A stretch of DNA of 8,607 nucleotides from Gammaproteobacteria bacterium (GTDB lineage Bacteria; Pseudomonadota; Gammaproteobacteria; Francisellales; CACEW01). The stretch covers positions 1-8,607 of the forward strand of contig JANQIS010000110.1 of assembly GCA_028282045.1 (NCBI GenBank). Reading direction: 5' to 3'. The notes under the pieces are model-generated. The model saw only the letters and a program-made list of their open reading frames with translations. It was not told the origin of the DNA and made no database searches. The translations under genes were made by a program, and so were the position numbers. Below, piece after piece: positions 1-6,804 of this stretch (its first letter is position 1; each line of letters begins with the position of its first letter).

Positions 1-1
1 C

Positions 2-103
2 ACCGGTGAAGCCAATGACAGGGAAATTATCAGACAATGTATTAACCAAGGCATTAAATTGCTGGATAAGGATAATATTGAGATTGTTCCCATCTGCGCC
101 TAG
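2..103 (+). CDS. C-terminal end of an unidentified protein (5' part outside the window)
   Basis: An open frame enters from the left edge with no start codon and runs 33 codons to TAG at 101-103. The residues begin TGEANDREIIRQ and end in IEIVPICA. It reads as a normal soluble alpha/beta tail: a charged helix, then a short strand-like hydrophobic end (IEIVPI). Codon use is ordinary and the frame is clean. I do not recognise the family; the fragment is too short to assign. It converges with the SDR-like gene, whose stop codon lies 68 bp downstream on the other strand. A 7-bp inverted repeat (103-109 with 118-124) directly follows the stop and could help end transcription. Confidence 0.55.
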   Translation, partial: TGEANDREIIRQCINQGIKLLDKDNIEIVPICA

Positions 104-124
104 ATGGCAACACGCTATGCCATC
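103..124 (+). terminator. possible weak hairpin between convergent genes
   Basis: GATGGCA (103-109) pairs with TGCCATC (118-124) around an 8-nt loop, immediately after the TAG of the upstream partial gene and before the stop of the convergent SDR-like gene. There is no clear U-tract on either side, so this may be only a hairpin rather than a real intrinsic terminator. Confidence 0.25.
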
Positions 125-171
125 GCTTAGTTTGCCTTACTCCCATTATGCCCCGACCCTCACCACTGAGT

Positions 172-774
172 TCAAAAGCCGACGGTATAAACTTGCCCGG
201 TCTGCAAACCCTCAACGCTCTTTTCATACGCCAGGGCAACCTCAGAGGCTGACACCGGCTTATAGCCCCGAAAGAAGGTTTCATATTTATCCATGGACTC
301 TGCCAACACGTTAGGACTCACTATATTAATACGTGCGCGCTTAGGTAGTCCAAGCGCTGCTGCGGTGACAAAGCCTTCTAACGCGCCATTCACCATAGCT
401 GCTGAAGCAGCATAACGGATCGGGTCACGGTTAAGGATGCCCGAGGTAAGGGTGAATGAGCCACCTTCATTGATATAAGCCAAGCCATGCATTACCAAGT
501 TCACCTGCCCCATCAATTTGTTTTGCAGGCCAACTTGCCATTGTTGCGTGGTAAATGCTTCTAACTCACCAAAATGCACCTTACCTGCTGTGACAATCAC
601 AGCATCGAAATTGCCAACCTGATCAAACAGTTGTTTCACTTGTGTCTCATCACCCATATCCAATTGGTAATCACCATGGGATTGCCCAACCGTCACAAGG
701 TCATGGCGCGCACCAAGGCGCTCACACACTGCCTTACCCACTGTTCCGCTAGCACCCACTATAACAATCTTCAT
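172..774 (-). CDS. atypical short-chain dehydrogenase/reductase-like protein lacking the catalytic Lys
   Basis: A 200-residue Rossmann-fold protein. The N-terminus MKIVIVGASGTVGKAV carries the glycine-rich dinucleotide motif (G7, G10, G13), and VTAG (61-64) corresponds to the SDR NAG motif. TLTSG (108-112) sits where the catalytic Ser usually is. The YxxxK pair is not intact: Y121 is followed by Ala, not Lys, at +4 (A125). The pattern TSGI...AAMxNGALE...INxVSPxVLxES fits the Lin1944-like SDR subgroup, which is known to lack the usual active-site residues and has no assigned function. At 200 residues it is shorter than classical SDRs (about 250). The ATG at 774 has a good Shine-Dalgarno, AAGAGG, 6 nt upstream. 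It diverges from uvrD. It probably binds NAD(P), but oxidoreductase activity is uncertain. Confidence 0.85.
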   Translation of the reverse strand: MKIVIVGASGTVGKAVCERLGARHDLVTVGQSHGDYQLDMGDETQVKQLFDQVGNFDAVIVTAGKVHFGELEAFTTQQWQVGLQNKLMGQVNLVMHGLAYINEGGSFTLTSGILNRDPIRYAASAAMVNGALEGFVTAAALGLPKRARINIVSPNVLAESMDKYETFFRGYKPVSASEVALAYEKSVEGLQTGQVYTVGF

Positions 775-802
775 AAGCTGCCTCTTCTAACCAGTCATCA
801 CT

Positions 803-831
803 GCTATAAAGCGTGACATACTTTTACTCAA
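803..831 (-). promoter_or_regulatory. candidate sigma-70 promoter for the SDR-like gene
   Basis: Reading on the minus strand, TTGAGT (826-831) is followed after exactly 17 nt by TATAGC (803-808). Each hexamer matches 4 of 6 consensus bases. It lies about 30-50 bp upstream of the ATG at 774, whose Shine-Dalgarno AAGAGG is at 781-786. Assigned by eye from spacing and consensus only. Confidence 0.45.
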
Positions 832-945
832 CAAGCCAGACTATAACCAGTCAATTGTGAATCCAATCACGAAAAGTCAGCTACTGCGTTTTCGCCCATC
901 CTTTCTTTTGTTAGGATATTGAGATCATCATCAATCATAACTGAT

Positions 946-3123
946 ATGCATCATCTGCTTGCGCAATTGAATCCACAGCAACAACAAGCGGTCAGCGCAC
1001 CACCCTGCCATATGATGGTGCTGGCTGGTGCAGGTAGCGGTAAAACACGTGTGTTAGTCCATCGTATTGCCTGGCTATTTGAGCAATATGGTGTTTCACC
1101 ACACTGTATCCTTGCCGTCACCTTTACCAATAAAGCAGCCAATGAAATGCGCCAGCGTATTGAGCATCTTTTTGGCGCACCGACTCAGGGCCTGTGGATT
1201 GGCACCTTTCACGGCATTGCCCACCGCTTATTGCGCATCCATTATGATGCTGCCAAGTTACCTGAAGGGTTTCAAGTTATCGACAGTGATGACCAATACC
1301 GTCTGATCCGGCGAGTCTTGAAAAATCTAGGGCTTGATGAAAAACACTGGTCACCTAAACAGGCACAACATTTCATTAATCGGCAAAAAGATAATGGTCT
1401 GCGGCCACATCATTTGAATGCCGGCGGTGATTTTTATCAGCAGACACTAATTAAAGTTTACCATCATTACCAAACACTGTGCGATCAAAATGGCTTAGTT
1501 GATTTTAATGAGTTATTGCTGCGCACTGATGAGCTTTTTCAACAAAACTCCGATCTCTGTCAACAATATCAACACCGTTTTGCCCATATTCTTATCGATG
1601 AATTTCAAGACACTAACCATATCCAATATCGGTTCATCAAGCGCTTAACCAACACCGAAAATTATCTTACCGTGGTGGGCGATGACGACCAGTCTATCTA
1701 TGCCTGGCGCGGTGCTCGCGTGGAGAATATTCAACGCTTTACCCAGGAATTCCCAGACGTATTGACTATCCGGCTGGAACAAAACTATCGCTCAACCAAA
1801 ACCATCCTTGATGCTGCCAATGCAGTGATTAACCACAATCAAAACCGCTTGGGCAAATCGCTATGGACAGAAAGCCAGGTAGGCGAGAGTATTCGTCTTT
1901 ATAGTGCATTCAACGAATTAGATGAAGCACGATTCATTGTGGCACAAATTCACAACGCGAAAACGCAAGGACTGCGCTTGCGTGACATCGCCATTTTATA
2001 CCGCTCTAATGCCCAGTCACGTGTCATTGAAGAGGCGCTGCTGCAAAGTGGCGTGCCTTATCGTGTTTATGGTGGTTTGCGCTTTTTTGAACGCGCAGAA
2101 ATCAAAAATGCGCTCGCCTACTGCCGTCTTGCCACCACGCCCAATGACGATAGTGCTTTTGAACGTATTATCAATACGCCAACGCGCGGTATTGGTGAGC
2201 GCACCATTGAATCAATTCGCCAGCTCGCCCGCGAGCACGGTGTCAGTTTGTGGGAAGCTATGCAGCATGCTTTATCTCATCATCTGTTAAGTGGGCGAGC
2301 ACACAGTCATTTGCAACATTTCCAAGCCTTGATCACTTCGATGCAAGAGGCGCTCACCGACCTGCCCTTAGGCGAACAGCTAGAGCATATCATTAAGCAC
2401 AGCGGCTTGATTGAATTTTACCAGCGTGAACCTGGCGAGAAAGCACAAGCGCGTATCGACAACCTCAATGAATTAATCACCGCCGCAGGCCAATTTAGCA
2501 CCAGCGATACACAAGCACAGACACCAATGATGGCCTTCTTAAGCCATGCTGCATTAGAAGCGGGTGAAGGGCAAGCCGCCGCCTATGAGGACTGCGTACA
2601 ACTCATGACCATGCATAGCGCCAAAGGGCTCGAATTCCCCATGGTGGTGATCACCGGCATGGAAGAGGAATTATTCCCACCAAGGCAGGCAATGGAAGAT
2701 GTCAGCCGTCTCGAAGAAGAGCGGCGCTTATGCTATGTCGCTATAACGCGTGCTATGCAACACCTGCTGATCACTTACGCACAATGCCGTCGCCTTTACG
2801 GCGAAAACCGACAACACTTCCCTTCACGGTTTTTACGTGAGATCCCATCTGAGTGTATTAGCGAAGTGCGCATGCGACAAAACATCTCACAGCCGATCAG
2901 CATTCAAGGCAATACGGCAAAACGCTTTCGTAGTAGCGCCAGCGGGTTATCGGTACAGGGGCAACAGTTCTTTGTCGGCCAGCAGGTTAGCCATCCCAAA
3001 TTTGGTGATGGCATCATTTTAAACTTTGAAGAACAAGGTGAGCAGGCACGGTTACAAATCAACTTTGGACAGTGCGGCACCAAGTGGTTGGTTGCATCTT
3101 ATGCACGCCTTGAAACAATCTAG
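946..3123 (+). CDS. uvrD: DNA helicase II (UvrD), superfamily 1 3'-5' helicase
   Basis: UvrD unwinds DNA 3'-5' using ATP. It removes the incised strand in nucleotide excision repair, unwinds the error strand in mismatch repair, and displaces RecA filaments. All SF1A motifs are visible: Walker A GAGSGKT (28-34), TFTNKAA (Ia), Walker B DEFQDTN (about 218-224), GDDDQSIYAWRGA (III, about 245-257), LEQNYRS (IV, about 277-283), MTMHSAKGLEF (V, about 553-563) and CYVAITRAMQHL (VI, about 594-605). The C-terminal 50 residues (VGQQVSHPKFGDG...GTKWLVASYARLE) form the Tudor-like domain that contacts RNA polymerase in E. coli. Start: the frame also opens at TTG 919, but ATG 946 aligns with the E. coli N-terminus and gives 725 residues against 720. 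Neither start has a well-placed Shine-Dalgarno (AGGA at 913-916 is only 2 nt from the TTG). No LexA box was seen upstream. Confidence 0.97.
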   Translation: MHHLLAQLNPQQQQAVSAPPCHMMVLAGAGSGKTRVLVHRIAWLFEQYGVSPHCILAVTFTNKAANEMRQRIEHLFGAPTQGLWIGTFHGIAHRLLRIHYDAAKLPEGFQVIDSDDQYRLIRRVLKNLGLDEKHWSPKQAQHFINRQKDNGLRPHHLNAGGDFYQQTLIKVYHHYQTLCDQNGLVDFNELLLRTDELFQQNSDLCQQYQHRFAHILIDEFQDTNHIQYRFIKRLTNTENYLTVVGDDDQSIYAWRGARVENIQRFTQEFPDVLTIRLEQNYRSTKTILDAANAVINHNQNRLGKSLWTESQVGESIRLYSAFNELDEARFIVAQIHNAKTQGLRLRDIAILYRSNAQSRVIEEALLQSGVPYRVYGGLRFFERAEIKNALAYCRLATTPNDDSAFERIINTPTRGIGERTIESIRQLAREHGVSLWEAMQHALSHHLLSGRAHSHLQHFQALITSMQEALTDLPLGEQLEHIIKHSGLIEFYQREPGEKAQARIDNLNELITAAGQFSTSDTQAQTPMMAFLSHAALEAGEGQAAAYEDCVQLMTMHSAKGLEFPMVVITGMEEELFPPRQAMEDVSRLEEERRLCYVAITRAMQHLLITYAQCRRLYGENRQHFPSRFLREIPSECISEVRMRQNISQPISIQGNTAKRFRSSASGLSVQGQQFFVGQQVSHPKFGDGIILNFEEQGEQARLQINFGQCGTKWLVASYARLETI

Positions 3124-3204
3124 CAACAACATTAAATCCAACAAATGGAATAAAGCGCTGCCGGTTCTTTTGGTGTCAAACTTCTGCTCAAGGCTTTGGC
3201 GACA

Positions 3205-4464
3205 CTATAACAACGCCAGAAAGCCACGCACATTCAACAACACACCCCACACCAATAATGCGCATGATAATACCATCAACGCTCTTAAAACGTGACGACA
3301 CGCTAACCCAGCGATATTTATTGTCCGCTGCTGGTGCATAATACCGTGATGCGCCATCCACACCGGCAACATAATCAACAAAATAATACAAAACACCCCG
3401 GCAAAGCTAATGCCAAAGACAAATAGCTGGGGCACAAACAATACTAACAAGGTTGGCGGCAGGAATGTCAGGGCATAAATCAGCCAGGCATGTACACCTT
3501 GTTTCTTCACTTTAAAGCCATCAGCAAGAAAATCAGTTAAGGAAAGTGATACCCCCAAAAAAGCCGTCACGACACAAATTGAAGTAAATGTCTTAGCAGC
3601 AATGATCACCGCATTGCGCTGGGTTAAGGCAGATAACGCTGTCATTAATGCGGATATGGGCTCCTTGGCCTGTGTTAATGCCATCAGGCCGTGCGTCCCC
3701 GTTTTGGGCATCACACCAAAGATAATTGCCTCCCATAGCAGATAACAAACCAACGGCACAATACAGCCAATGGATAAGGCAATACGTAACGCGCGATGAT
3801 TATCATTTAAATACTGGCGCAGACTAGGAATAATGATGGCAAAACCAAATGAAGTGATCATCGCTGTCATGGTATGCCATAGCGAGGCAAAATGGCCACC
3901 GTAGAGCCCTGCTGCCTTCACCAAAGGCAAGGTGACTAACACAATAAATAAAAAGGCCATCACTTTAGCCAGCATAATCAGACGGTTAGTCACATCGACA
4001 AAGCGAATCCCCAAACACACCACCCCGCCGAAAACCAACACGAACAACAACAAAGCCATCCAACCCGACAAGACCATACCACTGAGGTGAAACAGGCCAC
4101 GAACCAAATCTTCGCCACCGGCAATATAGGCGCATAACAGACAATATAACAACAGCATATACACCAGCCAGGCCAGCCATTGCGCCCGCCGTCCTAGTGT
4201 GGTGCGCACCATAGAAATCAAATTACTCCCGGGCGGCAGCCATAGATTCACTTCCAGCAACAAAAATGCACCAATGGTCATCATCATCCAAGTGCCCAGC
4301 AAAAACACACTTGAGGGCAGGTAACCTGAATGAGCTGTCATGACAGGCAATGCCAACATGCCGCCACCAATTGAAGTGCCCACAATCAATAACACTGCCC
4401 CTAGAATTTTCCCGGCACAGACCGCTTGGCGAGAAGACTGTTGCTTTGCAATGACATGTGGCAT
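3205..4464 (-). CDS. tyrP: aromatic amino acid permease, HAAAP family (TyrP/Mtr-like)
   Basis: A 419-residue inner-membrane protein with about eleven hydrophobic segments, expected to import tyrosine or tryptophan by proton symport (E. coli TyrP is 403 residues). TM1 (about 20-40) contains GTSIGGGMLALP, the unwound substrate-binding segment typical of this family, and TM2 is followed by LLLEVNLWLPPGSNL, also characteristic. Later segments such as SFGFAIIIPSLRQYL and AVIIAAKTFTSICVVTAFLGVSLSLTDFL match the family. The frame is intact, with no broken membrane segment. The start at 4464 was chosen because it leaves a normal short cytosolic leader before TM1; no strong Shine-Dalgarno is visible. 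Tyr, Trp and Phe specificity cannot be told apart by reading. It converges with uvrD (81 bp apart, no clear terminator between) and diverges from msrB. Confidence 0.9.
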   Translation of the reverse strand: MPHVIAKQQSSRQAVCAGKILGAVLLIVGTSIGGGMLALPVMTAHSGYLPSSVFLLGTWMMMTIGAFLLLEVNLWLPPGSNLISMVRTTLGRRAQWLAWLVYMLLLYCLLCAYIAGGEDLVRGLFHLSGMVLSGWMALLLFVLVFGGVVCLGIRFVDVTNRLIMLAKVMAFLFIVLVTLPLVKAAGLYGGHFASLWHTMTAMITSFGFAIIIPSLRQYLNDNHRALRIALSIGCIVPLVCYLLWEAIIFGVMPKTGTHGLMALTQAKEPISALMTALSALTQRNAVIIAAKTFTSICVVTAFLGVSLSLTDFLADGFKVKKQGVHAWLIYALTFLPPTLLVLFVPQLFVFGISFAGVFCIILLIMLPVWMAHHGIMHQQRTINIAGLACRHVLRALMVLSCALLVWGVLLNVRGFLALL

Positions 4465-4494
4465 AAAACAGCATCGCCGTTGGATAAACCAGTT

Positions 4495-4503
4495 AGTTTA
4501 GCA
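4495..4503 (-). promoter_or_regulatory. candidate extended -10 for the permease gene
   Basis: On the minus strand this reads TGCTAAACT, an extended -10 arrangement (TG-n-TAAACT), about 31 nt upstream of the ATG at 4464. No good -35 hexamer is seen, which is tolerated by extended -10 promoters. Low certainty. Confidence 0.3.
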
Positions 4504-4561
4504 CAGCTTTGGAGCTTAAATCATTACCGCAAACCGCCATCAGAAATACCCATTTCCTGTA

Positions 4562-4597
4562 ATACTGAGCGCACAAACACTCCTTTTGCTTCAGTAT
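4562..4597. repeat. inverted repeat between the divergent permease and msrB genes
   Basis: ATACTGAGC (4562-4570) is matched by GCTTCAGTAT (4588-4597): nine pairs with one bulged T, around a 17-nt loop. It lies in the 194-bp divergent intergenic region, just upstream of a TATACT (4619-4624) that could be the -10 of msrB. It could be an operator for either gene or a simple hairpin. It does not match the TyrR box (TGTAAA-N6-TTTACA). Confidence 0.4.
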
Positions 4598-4618
4598 CGG
4601 CAATCATCATAATTACAC

Positions 4619-4624
4619 TATACT
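4619..4624 (+). promoter_or_regulatory. candidate -10 box for msrB
   Basis: TATACT, 5 of 6 matches to the sigma-70 -10, lies 34 nt before the msrB ATG. No convincing -35 at 16-18 nt spacing was found, so this rests on the -10 alone. Confidence 0.3.
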
Positions 4625-4658
4625 TCAAGCAAATAACAAGTAGAGATGAAATAGTGTT

Positions 4659-5180
4659 ATGTGGAGATTACTTGCCTGCTCACTCGGTTTTTTATTAGCG
4701 TCAGCAAGTGCATTGGCAACGGAAAATCCTTATGCGCATTTTAATAAAGCCGCTGCATTAAAAAAACTCAATCCACTGCAGTATAAAGTAACTCAGCAAG
4801 GCGCAACAGAACGAGCCTTTCATAATGCCTATTGGAATAACACTGCACCAGGCATCTATGTTGATATTGTCTCGGGTGAACCCTTATTTAGTTCCACCGA
4901 TAAATATAACTCCGGCACCGGCTGGCCCAGCTTCACCCAACCGATCAATCCACACTACATCATCACTCGCGAAGAACGCACCTGGTATCTCACCAAGCGC
5001 ACGCAGGTGTTATCGCGCTACGCACACTCGCACCTAGGCCATGTGTTTAATGATGGCCCAGCGCCGACTCATCAGCGCTATTGCATAAACTCAGCCGCCC
5101 TGCGCTTCATTCCTAAACATAAAATGGCTCAAGAAGGTTATGGTAAGTATGCCTATCTGTTTGATAAAACAGCGCATTAA
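4659..5180 (+). CDS. msrB: peptide-methionine (R)-S-oxide reductase, exported single-Cys MsrB
   Basis: MsrB reduces methionine-R-sulfoxide in oxidised proteins. The 173-residue protein starts with a Sec signal peptide: MWR, a hydrophobic core (4-18), and a likely signal peptidase I site ALA20-T21, so the mature enzyme should act in the periplasm. The domain shows GIYVDIVSGEPLFSS (65-79), SGTGWPSF (85-92), SHLGHVFNDGP (124-134) and RYCINSAALRF (140-150). C142 is the catalytic cysteine. Both zinc CxxC pairs of E. coli MsrB are absent (D69/S72 and S119/A122), as in the zinc-free MsrB class. The position that is Cys in CGWPSF forms is T87, so the mature chain holds one Cys and has no resolving partner. 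It is a stand-alone gene not fused to MsrA, and a terminator follows 27 nt after the stop. The ATG at 4659 fits the signal peptide; the Shine-Dalgarno is weak. Confidence 0.93.
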   Translation: MWRLLACSLGFLLASASALATENPYAHFNKAAALKKLNPLQYKVTQQGATERAFHNAYWNNTAPGIYVDIVSGEPLFSSTDKYNSGTGWPSFTQPINPHYIITREERTWYLTKRTQVLSRYAHSHLGHVFNDGPAPTHQRYCINSAALRFIPKHKMAQEGYGKYAYLFDKTAH

Positions 5181-5207
5181 TGTATTGATTACAGCTATAG
5201 CATCAAC

Positions 5208-5236
5208 AAACGGCCTTTTGCCGGCCTGGCCGTTTT
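5208..5236 (+). terminator. intrinsic terminator after msrB
   Basis: AAACGGCC (5208-5215) pairs perfectly over 8 bp with GGCCGTTT (5228-5235) around a 12-nt loop, giving a GC-rich stem ending in TTTT (5233-5236). It lies 27 nt after the msrB stop. The U-tract is short, and a competing pairing with the CCGGCC in the loop is possible. Confidence 0.65.
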
Positions 5237-5245
5237 AGGTATACT
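5218..5245 (+). promoter_or_regulatory. candidate promoter for tgt, overlapping the msrB terminator
   Basis: TTGCCG (5218-5223, 4 of 6 to the -35 consensus) and TATACT (5240-5245, 5 of 6 to the -10) are separated by 16 nt. The -10 lies 20 nt before the tgt ATG, so the leader would be short. The -35 falls inside the loop of the msrB terminator, so the two signals share DNA. Confidence 0.45.
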
Positions 5246-5265
5246 GGCGTTTTATTGACTGAGCA

Positions 5266-6420
5266 ATGATGACTTTCTCCAGCCGCTGCCTGCAAACCCA
5301 TAAACACTTACCAGCACGGGTGATGCAATTTACAACCGCACACGGACAAGTTACCACCCCGGCATTTATGCCCGTGGGAACGCGTGCGGCAGTCAATCAT
5401 ATGAGCCCACAGGAATTGCACGATGCCGGCAGCCAAATTATTTTAGGCGGCAACACTTATCATATGTTGGTCTCACCGGGCATGGCAGTTATTGAAGCAG
5501 CCGGCGGCATGCATGAGTTTATGCAGTGGCACGGCCCCATGCTCACTGATAGTGGCGGTTTTCAAGTCTTTAGCCTATCGAAAAACAGCGATATCTGCAC
5601 CATTGATGATAATGGCGCACAGTTCAAACACCCTGAAACGCAACAAGTCATCCGCATGACACCGGCAGTGTCGATACAAACACAAAAAATTATCGGTGCG
5701 GATATTATCATGGCATTTGATGAATGCACGCCAGAGCGTGGCGGGCGCCAAGCTGCTCAAGCTGCTTTAACACGTACTGATCGCTGGCTGCAAGAGTCAC
5801 TTGAGGCACATCACGCACAACAAGCCACACCTTATGGTCATACCCAGGCCCTATTTGGCATTATTCAAGGTGGCAGCTTTCGTGATTTACGTGAGCAAAG
5901 CGCACAAACCATTGTCAATAGCGGCGTTGAGGGCATTGCCATTGGTGGCGAAGTGATTGGTTTTGACATGCAGAAAACCGTTGAGGTGATGGACTGGGTA
6001 CGCCCACTATTACCCCAAGATAAAATCCGCTACACCATGGGCGTGGGCTTGAATCCACAAGATTTGATTACTGCCGTAAGCAGCGGCGTGGACATCTTTG
6101 ATTGTGTCGCCGCCACCCGTAATGCACGCCATGGTGCGTTGTACCATGGCATAACGGTAGCAGATGGTGATTGGGTACGCTATGAAATCCAGGATAACCA
6201 GGAGCGCATTTTAATTAAGAAACGCTGCTATGCTAAAGACGAGCGCCCGATTCTACACGGCTGCCAGTGTTATACTTGTCAGCACTATTCTCGCGCTCAA
6301 CTGCACGCCTACTATAAGGCCAACGCAACACTGTACTCTAACTTAGCTTGCATCCACAACGTTCATGCAATGCATCAGGCTTGTGAGGTTATGCGTCAAC
6401 AAATTTTGACAGCATCATAG
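5266..6420 (+). CDS. tgt: tRNA-guanine transglycosylase (queuine/preQ1 tRNA-ribosyltransferase)
   Basis: TGT swaps the guanine at wobble position 34 of GUN-anticodon tRNAs (Asp, Asn, His, Tyr) for preQ1 in most bacteria, the committed step of queuosine formation. Visible in the 384 residues: LTDSGGFQVFSL (93-104) with general base D95; MAFDECTP (149-156) and GIIQGG (198-203) for base recognition; DCVAATRNARHG (279-290) with nucleophile D279; and the zinc site C333-x-C335-xx-C338 with H364. The specificity loop after GIAIGG is GGEVIGF (227-233), whereas the well-studied Zymomonas enzyme has GGLAVGE; this may alter the choice of base. The usual gammaproteobacterial neighbours queA, yajC and secDF are absent. 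Two adjacent ATGs (5266 and 5269) are possible starts, neither with a clear Shine-Dalgarno. The frame is intact and of near-normal length. Confidence 0.95.
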   Translation: MMTFSSRCLQTHKHLPARVMQFTTAHGQVTTPAFMPVGTRAAVNHMSPQELHDAGSQIILGGNTYHMLVSPGMAVIEAAGGMHEFMQWHGPMLTDSGGFQVFSLSKNSDICTIDDNGAQFKHPETQQVIRMTPAVSIQTQKIIGADIIMAFDECTPERGGRQAAQAALTRTDRWLQESLEAHHAQQATPYGHTQALFGIIQGGSFRDLREQSAQTIVNSGVEGIAIGGEVIGFDMQKTVEVMDWVRPLLPQDKIRYTMGVGLNPQDLITAVSSGVDIFDCVAATRNARHGALYHGITVADGDWVRYEIQDNQERILIKKRCYAKDERPILHGCQCYTCQHYSRAQLHAYYKANATLYSNLACIHNVHAMHQACEVMRQQILTAS

Positions 6421-6449
6421 AGAAAATTGGCTAATATACTTAGCACCCT

Positions 6450-6478
6450 TAAAAAAAATGCCACGATCCCTGTGGCAT
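6450..6478 (-). terminator. intrinsic terminator for the small minus-strand gene
   Basis: ATGCCAC (6458-6464) and GTGGCAT (6472-6478) form a perfect 7-bp stem with a 7-nt loop. Read on the minus strand, the stem is followed directly by a run of eight T (complement of 6451-6458), a textbook terminator located 57 nt after the stop of the 84-residue gene. On the plus strand, after tgt, the stem is followed by ATTATATG, a much weaker exit. Confidence 0.8.
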
Positions 6479-6534
6479 ATTATATGCCAATCCCTTGGGC
6501 TCATTGACTTCCTGTCGGATCATTATCTAACGAA

Positions 6535-6789
6535 TTAGCAGGGCTTCCTTTTCACTGCAGGGCCATAGATAAGTTTCATCACGTCAATAGAGGATTCAGT
6601 TGCTTCCTTGCGTGCTTGTTCTTCCTGGCAAAGCACTTTTAACACGTCAACCAACGCTTTTATATCGATCGTGCCGTCCTGGCTGATGTTCAAACCGTTG
6701 ACCAATCCTTCTGATAAGTTCAGCATCAATGCTTTTCGGTTTGGATTTCCAAATTCTGAAAGTACTTTAACGGCTGCTGTGTTTTCCAT
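6535..6789 (-). CDS. small unidentified soluble protein, 84 residues
   Basis: I do not recognise this family. The gene looks real: ATG at 6789 is preceded by AGAGGG with 9 nt spacing, the frame is clean, and a strong terminator follows. The protein has no signal peptide or membrane segment. It is mostly predicted helix: a hydrophobic/charged N-terminal half (MENTAAVKVLSEFGNPNRKA), a central turn SQDGTID (36-42), an amphipathic helix IKALVDVLKVL (43-53), a charged stretch CQEEQARKEATESS (54-67), and a basic tail ending KRKPC. The SQDGTIDIKAL segment resembles half an EF-hand loop, but position 12 is Ala rather than Glu, so calcium binding is unlikely. Two Cys (54, 84). It follows phoR on the same strand after about 200 bp, a gap that suggests its own promoter, though none is clear. 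Confidence 0.7.
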   Translation of the reverse strand: MENTAAVKVLSEFGNPNRKALMLNLSEGLVNGLNISQDGTIDIKALVDVLKVLCQEEQARKEATESSIDVMKLIYGPAVKRKPC

Positions 6790-6795
6790 ATTATT

Positions 6796-6804
6796 CTGCC
6801 CTCT
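6796..6804 (-). promoter_or_regulatory. ribosome binding site of the small protein gene
   Basis: On the minus strand AGAGGGCAG precedes the ATG at 6789, with the AGAGGG core 9 nt from the start. It is one of the better Shine-Dalgarno sequences in the window and supports this short frame being translated. Confidence 0.55.

Noticed and set aside
919..945. TTG at 919 as the uvrD start
   Set aside because: The AGGA is only 2 nt from it, and the nine added residues (LRSSSIITD) extend beyond the conserved UvrD N-terminus, whereas ATG 946 aligns well.
3124..3204. Terminator between convergent uvrD and the permease gene
   Set aside because: No stable stem followed by a T-run was found on either strand in this 81-bp gap.
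4674..4679. Possible lipobox LLAC in MsrB (residues 4-7)
   Set aside because: It is only seven residues from the N-terminus with no hydrophobic stretch before it; the hydrophobic core follows it and ends in a normal ALA signal peptidase I site.
6640..6690. EF-hand-like loop in the small protein (N34 to A45)
   Set aside because: Position 1 is Asn, position 3 Ser and position 12 Ala instead of Glu, so the calcium ligands are not complete.
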